Source: Janthinobacterium sp. TB1-E2 (GTDB lineage: Bacteria > Pseudomonadota > Gammaproteobacteria > Burkholderiales > Burkholderiaceae_D). Taken from it: a stretch of DNA of 64,000 nt. Of the stretch, positions 43,931 through 54,309 are shown piece by piece. Made by a program: the position numbers and the translations under genes. Numbering within the stretch: the first letter of the stretch is position 1; the number at the start of each line of letters is the position of its first letter. A model generated the notes under the pieces. The model searched no databases. It was not told the origin of the DNA and worked only from the letters and a program-made list of their open reading frames with translations. Where the stretch lies: contig NZ_CP142523.1 of the NCBI RefSeq assembly GCF_036885605.1, positions 1,798,001 through 1,862,000 of the forward strand, written 5' to 3'.

Positions 43931-44096
43931 CCCGCCAGCGCGCTGGGGACAGGTACCATGCAGGCGCCACTTGCCGCCGGCGCGGCAACGCGCTACATTG
44001 CGCCATTCCTGCGCGCACGTACAATCGGTCTTCGGCGCTCGGTACAATACAGGCTGTTCGGGCGATTCATCGCCTTCCCTTTACCAGGAGTTTCTT

Positions 44097-44702
44097 TTGC
44101 TCGCTATATTTCAAGCCGCTGGCTGGCCCATCTGGCTGTTGTTGATCGCTTCCATCGTTGCCCTGGCCCTGATCATCGAGCGCCTGCTGTATTTGCGCCG
44201 CGCCAAGATACTGCCTCGCAAGCTGTTCGATGAAGTGGTGCAGGTGTATCGCAGCGGCAAAATCACGCCGGACACGGTGGCCAAGCTGGAAAGCAATTCG
44301 CCGCTGGGCGTGGTGCTGGCCGCCGCCTTGCGCAATGTCGACGCGCCGCGCGAGGTGATGAAGGAATCGATCGAAGAGGCGGGCAGCGGCGTGGCCCACA
44401 CGCTGGAACGTTTCCTGACGACTCTGGGCACGATCGCCACCCTGGCGCCGCTGATGGGCCTGTTCGGCACGGTGGTGGGCATGATTGAAATCTTCGGTTC
44501 GCAAAACGCCAGCGGCTCGAATCCCGCACAATTGGCGCACGGTATCTCGGTGGCCCTGTATAACACGGGTTTCGGCCTGGCCATCGCCATGCCGACCCTC
44601 GTCTTCTACCGCCACTTCCGCGCCCTCGTCGACAGCTTCGTCATTGACATGGAGCAGCAAGCCGTCAAGTTCGTCGACATCGTCCACAGTGGCCGCAAAT
44701 GA
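44097..44702 (+). CDS. exbB: Biopolymer transport protein ExbB/TolQ family
   Basis: The start is the TTG codon at 44097 with AGGAG six bases upstream; the frame is open further back into the repeat array but only this codon has a ribosome-binding site. The 201-residue product, (M)LAIFQAAGWPIWLLLIASIVALALIIERLLYLRR, has three membrane segments and the core LERFLTTLGTIATLAPLMGLFGTVVGMIEIF. It forms the proton channel that powers TonB with ExbD, encoded next with an ATGA overlap. Confidence 0.9.
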   Translation: MLAIFQAAGWPIWLLLIASIVALALIIERLLYLRRAKILPRKLFDEVVQVYRSGKITPDTVAKLESNSPLGVVLAAALRNVDAPREVMKESIEEAGSGVAHTLERFLTTLGTIATLAPLMGLFGTVVGMIEIFGSQNASGSNPAQLAHGISVALYNTGFGLAIAMPTLVFYRHFRALVDSFVIDMEQQAVKFVDIVHSGRK

Positions 44703-45139
44703 ATTTCCGCAAAGGCAAGGGGCGTGAAGACCCCGAAATCAACCTGATCCCGTTCATTGACGTGCTGCTGGTGATCCTGATCTTCCTCATGGTCAGCACC
44801 ACCTACAGCAAGTTTACGGAGCTGCAGATCACCTTGCCGACGGCCGACGCCGAGCAGGCGAAAGAGAAGCCGCAGCAGATCGACGTCACCATCGACGCCA
44901 AGGGCAACTACACGGTCAACCGCGAGCCCGTCTCGTTCCGCGACGTGGCCGGCCTGGCCGACGCCCTGCAGAACGCGGCAAAGGCAGCCAATGGCGGCAA
45001 GGTCCCGGCGCAGACGCCCGTGGTCGTGGTCAACGCCGACCAGTTCGCCATGCACCAGATGGTCATCCACGTCATGGAAGCGGCCCGCCTGGCCGGCTAT
45101 GAAAAGCTGACGTTCGCGGCGCAAGCTGGGGGCAAGTAA
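44699..45139 (+). CDS. exbD: Biopolymer transport protein ExbD
   Basis: The 146-residue protein has one membrane segment with the conserved aspartate (EINLIPFIDVLLVILIFLMVSTTY, Asp at about 22), then a periplasmic domain ending ADQFAMHQMVIHVMEAARLAGYEKLTFA. It starts at the ATGA overlap with exbB. The TonB receptors at 38873 and 51502 would use this complex; tonB itself is not seen in the window. Confidence 0.95.
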   Translation: MNFRKGKGREDPEINLIPFIDVLLVILIFLMVSTTYSKFTELQITLPTADAEQAKEKPQQIDVTIDAKGNYTVNREPVSFRDVAGLADALQNAAKAANGGKVPAQTPVVVVNADQFAMHQMVIHVMEAARLAGYEKLTFAAQAGGK

Positions 45140-45166
45140 GCTTTGACCGTTACCGGCAACAAAATT

Positions 45167-45193
45167 GGGGTCTGACCCGCCGGGTCAGACCCC
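45167..45193. repeat. GTCTGACCC perfect palindrome
   Basis: Two 13-bp arms, GGGGTCTGACCCG and CGGGTCAGACCCC, face each other across a single base. There is no T run, so it is not a classic terminator. The same motif is seen at 5980-6053, which suggests a repeated intergenic element. Confidence 0.6.
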
Positions 45194-45213
45194 AGCCCTT
45201 TACTCCTCCCCCC

Positions 45214-46269
45214 ATGCCCACATCCTCCCCCGCCAAGCTTGAAACCACACTGACCCGCGCCTGGCTGACGCGCGGCCCGCTGGCGTGCGCGCTGTGGCCC
45301 GTCTCCCTGCTGTTCGGCGCCCTGAGCGCCGTGCGGCGAGGCCTGTACCGGGCAAATATCCTGACATCCGCGCGACTGCCCGTGCCCGTCGTCGTCGTCG
45401 GCAACATTTTTATCGGTGGCACGGGCAAGACGCCGCTGACGATCTGGCTGGTGCAAGCCTTGCGCGACGCGGGCATGCGCCCTGGCGTCATTTCGCGTGG
45501 TCATGGCAGCGCCGACCGTTCGCCGCGCGCCGTCACCGCTGCTTCCACGCCGCAGCAGGTGGGCGACGAGCCGCTGCTGATCTTCCAGCGCGGTGGCTGC
45601 CCCGTGATGGTGGGACGCGACCGCGCGCAAGCGGGCAGGGCGCTGCTGGCCGCGCACCCGGACGTCGACGTGCTGGTGACGGACGACGGCTTGCAGCATT
45701 ACGCCTTGCGGCGTGACGTGGAAATCGTGCTGTTCGACGGCCGCGGCGCGGGCAATGGCTGGCTGCTGCCGGCGGGGCCTTTGCGTGAATCGCCGCGCCG
45801 CCGGCGCGACGTGACGGTGATCAATGCGCCCGAGCTGGCGCCGGCACTGGTGGACAAGGTCGCGCCGCAGGGCGGGCTGGTGGTGCAGATGCTGCTGGCC
45901 GGCGGCGTGGCCGAACGCATGGTGAACCGCAGTGAAAGCGTGGCGCTTGCAACCCTGGCGGCCAGCGGCCAGCGCATCGTGGCGGCGGCCGGCATCGGCA
46001 ACCCGCAGCGCTTCTTTGCCATGCTGCGCGGCGCCGGATTGGATTTCACGGAACTGCCCTTGCCCGACCATCACGACTTCCTCGACCAGCCATTTGCGAC
46101 ACTCGACACGGATGTGATCTTGATCACCGAGAAGGATGCAGTAAAATGTGCGCAAATTGAATATCTCAAAGATGACCCGAGACTGTGGGTCGTCCCCGTC
46201 AGTGCGCGCATCGATAGCGCGCTGGCCCAACAAATTGTGGAGAAATGTCGTGGACGCTCGACTGCTTGA
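45214..46269 (+). CDS. lpxK: Tetraacyldisaccharide 4'-kinase
   Basis: The 351-residue enzyme has the N-terminal membrane-associated helix and the P-loop [17 protein letters not shown] (about 65-81). [26 protein letters not shown] and [21 protein letters not shown] (about 155-210) are LpxK signatures. It adds the 4'-phosphate to lipid A. The 3' end overlaps the next gene by 20 bp, and kdsB follows, as in most betaproteobacteria. Confidence 0.94.
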   Translation: MPTSSPAKLETTLTRAWLTRGPLACALWPVSLLFGALSAVRRGLYRANILTSARLPVPVVVVGNIFIGGTGKTPLTIWLVQALRDAGMRPGVISRGHGSADRSPRAVTAASTPQQVGDEPLLIFQRGGCPVMVGRDRAQAGRALLAAHPDVDVLVTDDGLQHYALRRDVEIVLFDGRGAGNGWLLPAGPLRESPRRRRDVTVINAPELAPALVDKVAPQGGLVVQMLLAGGVAERMVNRSESVALATLAASGQRIVAAAGIGNPQRFFAMLRGAGLDFTELPLPDHHDFLDQPFATLDTDVILITEKDAVKCAQIEYLKDDPRLWVVPVSARIDSALAQQIVEKCRGRSTA

Positions 46270-46426
46270 TATCCTGGTCTGCCCTGTTTGCAAGGGTCCG
46301 CTTGAACACGATAAGAAGGCGCAGGAACTGATTTGCCGCGCCGACCGCCTCGCCTATCCGATCCGCGATGGCATTCCCATCATGTGGGCGGACGAAGCGC
46401 GCACCCTGCAAGACGCAGTGGAATAA
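46250..46426 (+). CDS. Trm112 family protein (YcaR-like)
   Basis: The start is a GTG at 46250 with GGAG seven bases upstream, inside the end of lpxK. The 58-residue product, (M)[22 protein letters not shown]...[23 protein letters not shown], has a CPVC pair but lacks the second zinc CxxC of some relatives. It is the usual gene between lpxK and kdsB. In E. coli YcaR is 60 aa. The longer frame from 46148 reads through lpxK and is not used. Confidence 0.9.
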   Translation: MDARLLDILVCPVCKGPLEHDKKAQELICRADRLAYPIRDGIPIMWADEARTLQDAVE

Positions 46427-46428
46427 CG

Positions 46429-47184
46429 ATGGCGTTCATCGTCATCATCCCGGCCCGCCTGGCCTCGACGCGCCTGCCGGGCAAGCCGCTGGCTGACCTG
46501 GGCGGCAAACCCATGGTGGTGCGCGTGGCCGAGCAGGCAGCCCTGTCGGGCGCCGCGCGCGTCATCGTCGCCACCGACCACGAATCCATCCGCGCCGCCT
46601 GCGCCGCGCATGGCGTGGAAGTGTGCATGACGCGCAGCGACCATCCGTCGGGCACGGACCGCATCGCCGAAGTGGCGCGCACGCTCGAGCTGCCGCTCGA
46701 TGCCGTCGTCGTCAACCTGCAGGGCGACGAACCGTTGATCGATCCGGCCTTGCTGGCCGCCTGCGCGGCGCAGATCAGCGCCGCCGTCCCCATGGCCACG
46801 TGCGCCCATCCGCTGCACGATGTGGCCGATGCGTTCAACCCGAACGTGGTCAAGGTCGTGCTGGACAAGAATGGCCGCGCCTTGTATTTCTCGCGCTCGA
46901 CGATTCCGTGGCACCGCGACGGCTTCGCGCAGTCGAAAGACAGCCTGCCGACCGGCTATGTGCCGCTGCGCCATATCGGCCTGTATGCCTACAGCAATGC
47001 ATTCCTGCAAGAGTATCCGCAATTGTCCGCGTCGCCGCTGGAAGCGATCGAGGCGCTCGAGCAGTTGCGCGTGCTGTGGCACGGTGTTGCCATCGCCGTG
47101 CATGTCACGGACTCGGCCCCGGCCGCCGGTGTCGACACACCGGAAGATCTTGCCAGGGTGCAAGCCCACTATCGCGCCCAGTAA
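46429..47184 (+). CDS. kdsB: 3-deoxy-manno-octulosonate cytidylyltransferase
   Basis: The start is at 46429, two bases after the Trm112 stop. The 251-residue enzyme has the nucleotidyltransferase opening [27 protein letters not shown], the [12 protein letters not shown] motif, [10 protein letters not shown] (about 99-108) and [11 protein letters not shown]. It activates Kdo as CMP-Kdo for the lipopolysaccharide core. A Kdo hydroxylase elsewhere in the window modifies the same sugar after transfer. Confidence 0.95.
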   Translation: MAFIVIIPARLASTRLPGKPLADLGGKPMVVRVAEQAALSGAARVIVATDHESIRAACAAHGVEVCMTRSDHPSGTDRIAEVARTLELPLDAVVVNLQGDEPLIDPALLAACAAQISAAVPMATCAHPLHDVADAFNPNVVKVVLDKNGRALYFSRSTIPWHRDGFAQSKDSLPTGYVPLRHIGLYAYSNAFLQEYPQLSASPLEAIEALEQLRVLWHGVAIAVHVTDSAPAAGVDTPEDLARVQAHYRAQ

Positions 47185-47367
47185 GCGCGTTACCCGCAAA
47201 ACGGCAGGCGTGCAAATATAATTTTGTGCGCCTGCAGCAAAAACCACATTTTGAAACGTCTGCTTCGCTAATTGCTGGCTTTGATCAATCAGGGCATAGC
47301 AATTCGACAGCAAACTGGCGTTCCGGGGATTTTTTGTGGTAAGTTTCGTAGGGAAAGATAGCCATAG

Positions 47368-48087
<720 letters not shown>

Positions 48088-48097
48088 GCAGTGTTTG

Positions 48098-48127
48098 AAA
48101 AGCGGACCTGAGTGTCCGCTTTTTTTG
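48098..48127 (+). terminator. Intrinsic terminator of adk
   Basis: AGCGGAC and GTCCGCT around a 6-base loop are followed by seven T. Confidence 0.9.
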
Positions 48128-48266
48128 TGCCCGCGCTTCAGGCGGGCGCCGTATCGTTTTCGTGGTTCAGTTTTTTTGCAGGTCGTGTTTTCCTGGCTGC
48201 GCGTGCCTACCCGGTGCGGTCTGCAGCTGTTGGCAATGACGTCGGATAAAAACAGAAGGGGACGAT

Positions 48267-50390
48267 ATGGCAGCCAGTTTGTGGTTTGCGGTAGCCTGCG
48301 GCGTGGTCGCAGTCATTTATGGTTTGGTGTCGCGCAGCTGGATCCTGAGGCAGGATCCCGGCAACGCGCGCATGCAGGAAATCGCGCTGGCCATCCAGCA
48401 GGGCGCGGCCGCCTACCTGGCGCGCCAGTACCGCACCATCGCCATCGTCGGCGTGGTGCTCCTGATCGCCATCTATCTGCTGCTTGGCCTGCACACGGCG
48501 CTGGGCTTCCTGATCGGCGCCGTGCTGTCAGGCGCCTGCGGCTTCATCGGCATGAATGTCTCCGTGCGGGCCAATGTGCGCACGGCGCAGGCGGCCACCC
48601 TGGGCATCAACCAGGCGCTGAACGTGGCTTTCAAGGGCGGGGCGATCACGGGCATGCTGGTCGTCGGACTGGGCCTGCTGGGCGTGACCCTGTTCTACTG
48701 GCTGCTGGTGACGACGGGCGCGCCGGGCCTGACCCAGCATGATTTGATCAAGCCGCTGATCGGCCTGGCCTTCGGCGCTTCGCTCATTTCCATCTTCGCG
48801 CGGCTGGGCGGCGGCATCTTCACCAAGGGCGCCGACGTGGGTGCGGACCTGGTGGGCAAGGTGGAGGCGGGCATACCCGAAGACGATCCGCGCAACCCGG
48901 CCGTCATCGCCGACAACGTGGGCGACAACGTGGGCGACTGCGCCGGCATGGCGGCCGACCTGTTCGAAACCTATGTCGTGACCCTGATCGCCACCATGCT
49001 GCTGGGCGCACTGCTGATGGCAGAAGCGAGCGGCACGGCCATCATCTACCCGCTGCTGCTGGGTGCCGTGTCCATCCTCGCTTCCATCGTCGGCTGCTCG
49101 ATGGTCAAGACCAAGCCGGGTGCGAAGATCATGTCGGCCCTGTACACGGGCTTGTGGTGGGCGGCCGGCCTGTCCCTGGCCGGCTTCGCCGTGGTGACGT
49201 GGCTGCTGTGGCCCGACGACGCCATGCGCTACAAGATGCTGGGCGCCACCGTCGTCGGCATCGTCCTCACGGGCCTGATGGTGTACATCACCGAATACTA
49301 CACGGGCACGGATTTCAAGCCCGTGCGCCACATCGCCGAAGCGTCGACGACGGGCCACGGCACCAACATCATCGCCGGCCTGGGCGTGTCGATGAAGTCC
49401 ACCGCGTATCCGGTGCTGGCCGTCTGCGTCGCCATCCTCGTCTCGTATCAACTGGCGGGCCTGTACGGCATCGCCATTGCCGCCACGTCGATGCTGTCGA
49501 TGGCCGGCATCATCGTCGCGCTCGACGCGTATGGTCCCATCACGGACAACGCGGGCGGCATCGCGGAAATGTCGGGCCTGCCCGACTCCGTGCGCGCCAT
49601 TACCGACCCCCTGGACGCCGTCGGCAACACGACCAAGGCCGTCACCAAGGGCTATGCCATCGGCTCGGCCGGCCTGGCCGCGCTGGTGCTGTTCGCCGAC
49701 TACACGCATGCGCTCGAATCCGTGGGCCAGCACATCACGTTTGATCTGTCGAACCCCATGGTCATCGTCGGCCTGTTCATCGGCGGGCTGATACCGTATT
49801 TGTTCGGCGCCATGGCGATGGAAGCCGTGGGCCGTGCGGCCGGCGCCGTGGTGGTCGAGGTGCGCCGGCAGTTCCGCGACATCAAGGGCATCATGGAAGG
49901 CACGGCGCGGCCCGAATACGACAAGGCCGTCGACATGCTGACGGCGTCGGCCATCCGCGAAATGATCGTGCCCTCCTTGCTGCCCGTGGTGGTGCCCATC
50001 GTCGTGGGCATGCTGCTGGGGCCAGCGGCGCTGGGCGGCCTCTTGATGGGGACCATCGTCACGGGCCTGTTCGTGGCCATTTCCATGACCACGGGCGGCG
50101 GCGCTTGGGACAATGCGAAGAAATACATCGAGGATGGCCATTTCGGCGGCAAGGGTTCCGATGCGCACAAGGCGGCCGTCACGGGCGACACGGTGGGCGA
50201 CCCGTACAAGGACACGGCCGGTCCGGCGGTAAACCCCCTGATCAAGATCATCAATATCGTGGCCCTGCTGCTGGTGCCGCTGCTGCCGGCCACGGGCTGG
50301 CTGGCGGTCAAGGCGCCGGCACCGATACACGCGCCCGTGCCGCCCATCCTGGCGCCGGCCACACCCGTGCAAAGCTTGCCGGCGCAATAA
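48267..50390 (+). CDS. hppA: Membrane-bound proton-translocating pyrophosphatase, K+-independent type
   Basis: The 707-residue protein has about 15-16 membrane segments. The substrate motif is [54 protein letters not shown] (about 188-240). [10 protein letters not shown] (about 450-460) carries a Lys and a Thr where K+-dependent enzymes have Ala and Gly/Ala, so this should be the K+-independent form. It uses pyrophosphate hydrolysis to pump protons. Two C-terminal proline-rich stretches ([20 protein letters not shown]) extend past the core. It is single and has its own terminator. Confidence 0.93.
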   Translation: MAASLWFAVACGVVAVIYGLVSRSWILRQDPGNARMQEIALAIQQGAAAYLARQYRTIAIVGVVLLIAIYLLLGLHTALGFLIGAVLSGACGFIGMNVSVRANVRTAQAATLGINQALNVAFKGGAITGMLVVGLGLLGVTLFYWLLVTTGAPGLTQHDLIKPLIGLAFGASLISIFARLGGGIFTKGADVGADLVGKVEAGIPEDDPRNPAVIADNVGDNVGDCAGMAADLFETYVVTLIATMLLGALLMAEASGTAIIYPLLLGAVSILASIVGCSMVKTKPGAKIMSALYTGLWWAAGLSLAGFAVVTWLLWPDDAMRYKMLGATVVGIVLTGLMVYITEYYTGTDFKPVRHIAEASTTGHGTNIIAGLGVSMKSTAYPVLAVCVAILVSYQLAGLYGIAIAATSMLSMAGIIVALDAYGPITDNAGGIAEMSGLPDSVRAITDPLDAVGNTTKAVTKGYAIGSAGLAALVLFADYTHALESVGQHITFDLSNPMVIVGLFIGGLIPYLFGAMAMEAVGRAAGAVVVEVRRQFRDIKGIMEGTARPEYDKAVDMLTASAIREMIVPSLLPVVVPIVVGMLLGPAALGGLLMGTIVTGLFVAISMTTGGGAWDNAKKYIEDGHFGGKGSDAHKAAVTGDTVGDPYKDTAGPAVNPLIKIINIVALLLVPLLPATGWLAVKAPAPIHAPVPPILAPATPVQSLPAQ

Positions 50391-50401
50391 ATCCCACGTC
50401 A

Positions 50402-50431
50402 AACAGCCCCGTTCCCAGGGGCTGTTTTTAC
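50402..50431 (+). terminator. Intrinsic terminator of hppA
   Basis: AACAGCCCC pairs with GGGGCTGTT across a 7-base loop, followed by a T run. Confidence 0.9.
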
Positions 50432-50567
50432 GTCGGGCATGTCAAAATTTCCTGATTTCCATATCTTGCGCGTATCAAAAGTGAGCAAATGTTACAGCGC
50501 CTTGCCTGCGCCGGCCGTCTGCCAATAATGAGGGAGTCACTTCAGGCAGCAGAAGGCAGGAGGCATC

Positions 50568-50990
50568 ATGGACAAGGCAGACAAACGGCGCTGGCTGATG
50601 CGGGGGCTGGCCGTGGCGGTGGGGCTGGCGCTGGCCGGCAGCGCCTGGGCCGATCCGGGCAGGCATGGCCGGCACGGTGGACACGGCTTCCACGGCCATC
50701 ATGGTCATCACGGACACGGCCATTTCCGTGGCCGCTCGCATGTCGGCGTGTGGCTGGGTTCTAGCTGGGGCTACGGGCCGGGGTGGTACGGCGACCCGTG
50801 GTACCGCCATCCGTACGGACGCACGGTGGTGGTACAGCCGCTGCCCGTCGCGCCGCCCGTGTATGTCGAGCAGGGCGGGGTGCCGACGGCGCCGATGTGG
50901 TACTACTGCCGTCAGCCGCAAGGCTATTATCCCTACGTGACAAGTTGTACATTGCCGTGGCGCGCCGTGGCGCCGGGCAGTGTGCGCTGA
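50568..50990 (+). CDS. His/Gly-rich secreted protein
   Basis: The 140-residue protein begins with a signal peptide (RGLAVAVGLALAGSAWA). The mature N-terminal part is a histidine-glycine run (HGRHGGHGFHGHHGHHGHGH), then a Gly/Trp/Tyr region and a proline-rich stretch, ending with CRQPQGYYPYVTSCTLPWR. The histidine-rich segment could bind divalent metal. The family is common in Burkholderiales but uncharacterised. It starts with GGAGG upstream and is followed 15 bp later by a lipoprotein gene in the same direction. Confidence 0.8.
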   Translation: MDKADKRRWLMRGLAVAVGLALAGSAWADPGRHGRHGGHGFHGHHGHHGHGHFRGRSHVGVWLGSSWGYGPGWYGDPWYRHPYGRTVVVQPLPVAPPVYVEQGGVPTAPMWYYCRQPQGYYPYVTSCTLPWRAVAPGSVR

Positions 50991-51004
50991 AAGCGAGGTG
51001 CGAC

Positions 51005-51505
51005 ATGAACGGGAAAACAGGCGCAGTGTGTGGGGGCGTGCTGGCGCCCCTTGTGCTGGCGGCATGCACGGTGATGCCGCAAGGGCCGTCGGCCATGGTG
51101 TTGCCCGGCACGGGCAAAAGTTTCGCGCAATTCCAGGGAGATGACGCCCACTGCCGCGGGTATGCGCAGGCGCAGCTGGGCGGCGGTTCGGCGCAGCAGG
51201 CCGCGGCCGACAGCGGCGTGCGCAGTGCGGCCCTGGGCACGGTGCTCGGTGCGGTGGCCGGCGCCGCCATCGATGGCGGCCATGGCGCCGGCGTGGGTGC
51301 CGGTACAGGGCTGGTCTTTGGCGCGCTGGCGGGCACGGACGCGGCCGACAGTTCGGTGTATGGCATGCAGCGCCGCTACGATTACGCCTACCAGCAATGC
51401 ATGTATGCGAGCGGCCACAAGGTGCCCGTGGCCGGGCAGATGCTGAGCAGCGTGCCGGCCAATGCCGCCACGCCGCCGCCAAATACGCCGCCGCCCCGCT
51501 ATTAG
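51005..51505 (+). CDS. Glycine-zipper lipoprotein
   Basis: The ATG at 51005 gives a 166-residue product, with signal and lipobox LVLAAC. The mature part has a glycine-zipper (LGTVLGAVAGAAIDGGHGAGVGAGTGLVFGALAG, about 79-112) and MQRRYDYAYQQCMYASGHKVP, typical of the YMGG-like/OmpA-like glycine-zipper lipoproteins. It likely anchors in the outer membrane. The gene is 15 bp after the His-rich protein gene, and its stop overlaps the convergent TonB receptor stop by 4 bp. Confidence 0.85.
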   Translation: MNGKTGAVCGGVLAPLVLAACTVMPQGPSAMVLPGTGKSFAQFQGDDAHCRGYAQAQLGGGSAQQAAADSGVRSAALGTVLGAVAGAAIDGGHGAGVGAGTGLVFGALAGTDAADSSVYGMQRRYDYAYQQCMYASGHKVPVAGQMLSSVPANAATPPPNTPPPRY

Positions 51506-53571
51506 AAGCGCGACGTCAAACCGACGAACATGCGCCGTCCCGGCACATAATAATCGACCAGTCCATCGGCCAGCGGGCCCTTCTTGAACAGGTTTTCCAC
51601 GCCGCCGCGCACGGTCCATTGTGGCGTGACCTTGTACGACACGACCGTGTCAACGATGGTGTAAGCCTTGTTGGCCGCCTGGCCCGCATCGAGTTCCTTG
51701 CCCGTGTACTGAGCCGACACTTCGCCGAACAGCTGGTCGTTGACTTGCCAGCCCAAGGCCGAGTACCACGACAGCTTCGGCGTCGACAGCAGGTTGGCGC
51801 CCGTCGTCAGGTTTTTCGCTTCCGCCATGTAGGTCACGTTGTTACGCCAGTTCAGGTTTTTCGTCAGCGGGATGGTGGCCGTCGCTTCCACGCCGCTGGT
51901 GCGCGCTTTCTGGATATTCGTCATCTTGGTCCACCACTGCTTCTGGTAAAAGCCCAGCGGCGCGTAGTCGATCTTGTTCTTGAAATCCGTGTGGAAGTAG
52001 GTCACGCCCACGTCCCAGCCATTCTGTTCCCACGCCACGCCGATCTCGCCGGCCGTGCTCGTTTCCGGCTTCAAGTCCGCATTGCCGGCCATGTAGCAGC
52101 CGCCCGTGATGTAGCCCAGGGGTTTGAGGCTGCCGCAACCGCGTCCGCCCGACTGCGTGGCCGCCGCCGGCGAGTTTTCCTTCAGGCTCGGGGCGCGGAA
52201 GCCTTGCGACACGCCGCCCTTGATGGTCCAGGCGGGGGCAGGGTGGTACACCAGGTACAGGCGCGGGCTGTAATGGTTGCCGAACTTGCTGTGGTGGTCG
52301 AGGCGCAGGCCGGCCGTGGCCGTCAGGTTGTCGCGCAGGAACAGCTGGTCTTCCGCAAACAGGGCCGACGTGGTGCCGGACAGGGTGGCGCCGCTGACGG
52401 GGTTGCCCAGGTAGTCGGTAGGGATGGTGCCGATGGTGTCCGTGTTCGTCAGTTCCTGGTGCTTCCACTGGCCGCCCATCACCAGCATCTGCTCGATGCC
52501 GCCCCAGCCGACGCGTTTTTCCAGGCTGGCGTCGAGGGTGCTGTCCTTGGATTTCGCCACCGTGCCGACGACTTCGTTGTCGAAATCGTTGTGGTACAGG
52601 TTGACCATGGCCTTGCCGAAGTCCCAGCGGCCTTCATAGCCGATGCTGGCGCTCTTGCGTATCAGCTTGCTGGCGCCCCAGGCGCCGAACAGCGGGTAGC
52701 CGTCCGCGTCGAGCGTGGTCGAATCCGTCGATTGCTGCTTGCCGTAGCTGGCGTCCAGCGTCACGTTCTGCTTCTTGTCCAGCGCCCAGCTCAGCTGGCC
52801 CGTGACAGTCTGGTTGCGTTCGCCGCCGATGCCGCCCGATTTGCCGATGGCTTTTTCATCGGGATTCTGGCGCGTCTGGCCCACGCCCAGGCGCATGCCG
52901 ACCGTGTCCGACAGGGGACCTGCCAGGTTCACGCCCAGCTGGTGCGCCGTGCCGCGGCCGCTGTCCTGCGGCTGCGTGTAGTTGGCCGTGGCCGAACCGT
53001 TCCACTTGCCCGGCACCTTGCGCGTGATGATGTTGATCACGCCGCCCATGGCGTCCGAGCCGTACAGCGAGGACATGGGGCCGCGCACCACTTCGATGCG
53101 CTCGATCATGTCGGGCGAGATCCAGTTCAAGTCTTGGCGGCCCAGGTCCGGGCGGTAAGCCGTGTCGGCCGAGCTGCCCACGCGCTTGCCGTCGACGAGG
53201 ATCAGGGTGTATTTGTCGGGCAGGCCGCGCAGCTTGATCTTCGATTCTTCGCCCACGGGGCTGGTGCCGCCCGTCACGCCGGGGATGCGGCGCAGCAGGG
53301 TATTGAGGTCGTACACGGGCTGGCGCTCGATTTCCTCGCGCGTGATGACGCTGATGCTGGCCGGCGCATCCTTGATGTCGATGGCCGTGCCCGACGCGGT
53401 AACGACCACGGTGTTCATGGTCGGGTCGGCGGCCACATTGCCTTCGGCCCAGGCGCTGCTGACGGCCAAAGACAGCAGGCAGGGCAGGAGCAGGGTGGCG
53501 CAATGGCGGGGACGGGCGGGAGTGGCGGCGGGGACTGCGAAGGATGTGAAGGCGGGACTGCGCTTGGTCAT
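51502..53571 (-). CDS. TonB-dependent siderophore/colicin-type receptor
   Basis: The 689-residue protein has a signal peptide (TLLLPCLLSLAVSSAWA) and TonB box MNTVVVTASG. The plug follows (about 70-185: RQPVYDLNTLLRRIPGVTGGTSP, LILVDGKRVGSSADTAYRPDLGRQDLNWISPDMIERIEVVRGPMSSLYGSDAMGGVINIITRK) and then a barrel ending PGRRMFVGLTSRF. This is the FepA/CirA type that imports catecholate or related iron chelates. A Fur box lies 100 bp upstream at 53673-53691, so it is iron-repressed. It is the last gene of a convergent pair. Confidence 0.93.
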   Translation of the reverse strand: MTKRSPAFTSFAVPAATPARPRHCATLLLPCLLSLAVSSAWAEGNVAADPTMNTVVVTASGTAIDIKDAPASISVITREEIERQPVYDLNTLLRRIPGVTGGTSPVGEESKIKLRGLPDKYTLILVDGKRVGSSADTAYRPDLGRQDLNWISPDMIERIEVVRGPMSSLYGSDAMGGVINIITRKVPGKWNGSATANYTQPQDSGRGTAHQLGVNLAGPLSDTVGMRLGVGQTRQNPDEKAIGKSGGIGGERNQTVTGQLSWALDKKQNVTLDASYGKQQSTDSTTLDADGYPLFGAWGASKLIRKSASIGYEGRWDFGKAMVNLYHNDFDNEVVGTVAKSKDSTLDASLEKRVGWGGIEQMLVMGGQWKHQELTNTDTIGTIPTDYLGNPVSGATLSGTTSALFAEDQLFLRDNLTATAGLRLDHHSKFGNHYSPRLYLVYHPAPAWTIKGGVSQGFRAPSLKENSPAAATQSGGRGCGSLKPLGYITGGCYMAGNADLKPETSTAGEIGVAWEQNGWDVGVTYFHTDFKNKIDYAPLGFYQKQWWTKMTNIQKARTSGVEATATIPLTKNLNWRNNVTYMAEAKNLTTGANLLSTPKLSWYSALGWQVNDQLFGEVSAQYTGKELDAGQAANKAYTIVDTVVSYKVTPQWTVRGGVENLFKKGPLADGLVDYYVPGRRMFVGLTSRF

Positions 53572-53672
53572 GGTGAACTTTCCGGATGTTGTTTTTTCCT
53601 GGCTGCCTTCCGGGTGGCTCGGGTATGAATGATTGAAAATGCAATAAACTGCGCTCCCATTCTGCTAATGAG

Positions 53673-53691
53673 AATAAGAATCGTTCTTATT
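53673..53691. promoter_or_regulatory. Fur box
   Basis: AATAAGAATCGTTCTTATT is a 19-bp perfect palindrome (8-bp arms, TCG centre) about 100 bp before the TonB receptor start. It matches the AT-rich Fur consensus in spacing and composition. Confidence 0.8.
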
Positions 53692-53817
53692 GTAATGCTA
53701 TCCTGGCAAGAAGGAAAGTGATGAAAGGAAATAAAACACCGTTGCAGCATATGCATGGCATCTGGCGCCGCGTGTGCCAATAATGAAAGCGGTATGATCG
53801 ATGCATGGGGAGGTGGC

Positions 53818-54240
53818 ATGAAGACGATGATCAAAACCATACCGGCGCTGGCCTGCGCCCTGCTGCTCGTTGGCGGCCATGCAGGCGCCCAGGAGCAGGC
53901 CGTTTCCGATGATTTGCCCGTGTGCCAGCTCGATCCGCGCGACAGCGGCAAGCTGGCCGTCGAACCTTGCCGCCCGGCGCCGCCCGTGCAGCCGCGCCGT
54001 TCCGTGCCGCAAGTGATCGGCCGCATGCCGGCGCAGCCCGCGCCTCCCGTCGTGCCCATGGCGCCCCTGCCGCCCAGCCCGGCCGTGCCCATGCCCCGTG
54101 CGCCGCAGCCGATCGGCGCCTGCGACACGGGCGGTTGCCGCGATGCGGCCGGCGCGCGCTACAACGGCGCGGGCAACGCCACGCTCGATGCCAACGGGCG
54201 CATCTGCCACCGCAATGGGGCGTTCATCCAGTGTTTTTAG
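53818..54240 (+). CDS. Proline-rich secreted protein
   Basis: The ATG at 53818 with GGGGAGG upstream gives a 140-residue product with a signal peptide (MKTMIKTIPALACALLLVGGHAGA). The mature part has a proline/alanine-rich middle (PPVQPRRSVPQVIGRMPAQPAPPVVPMAPLPPSP) and a C-terminal cysteine-rich end (IGACDTGGCRDAAGARYNGAGNATLDANGRICHRNGAFIQCF). Six cysteines in total (two before the proline-rich region) suggest disulfides. I do not recognise the family. Confidence 0.75.
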   Translation: MKTMIKTIPALACALLLVGGHAGAQEQAVSDDLPVCQLDPRDSGKLAVEPCRPAPPVQPRRSVPQVIGRMPAQPAPPVVPMAPLPPSPAVPMPRAPQPIGACDTGGCRDAAGARYNGAGNATLDANGRICHRNGAFIQCF

Positions 54241-54309
54241 TCCTGCCATAGGCTGGTCCTGCAAGTTTTCGCGCGGTGCGCTCAAAAATGGCTACAATTG
54301 TCGCCGACA

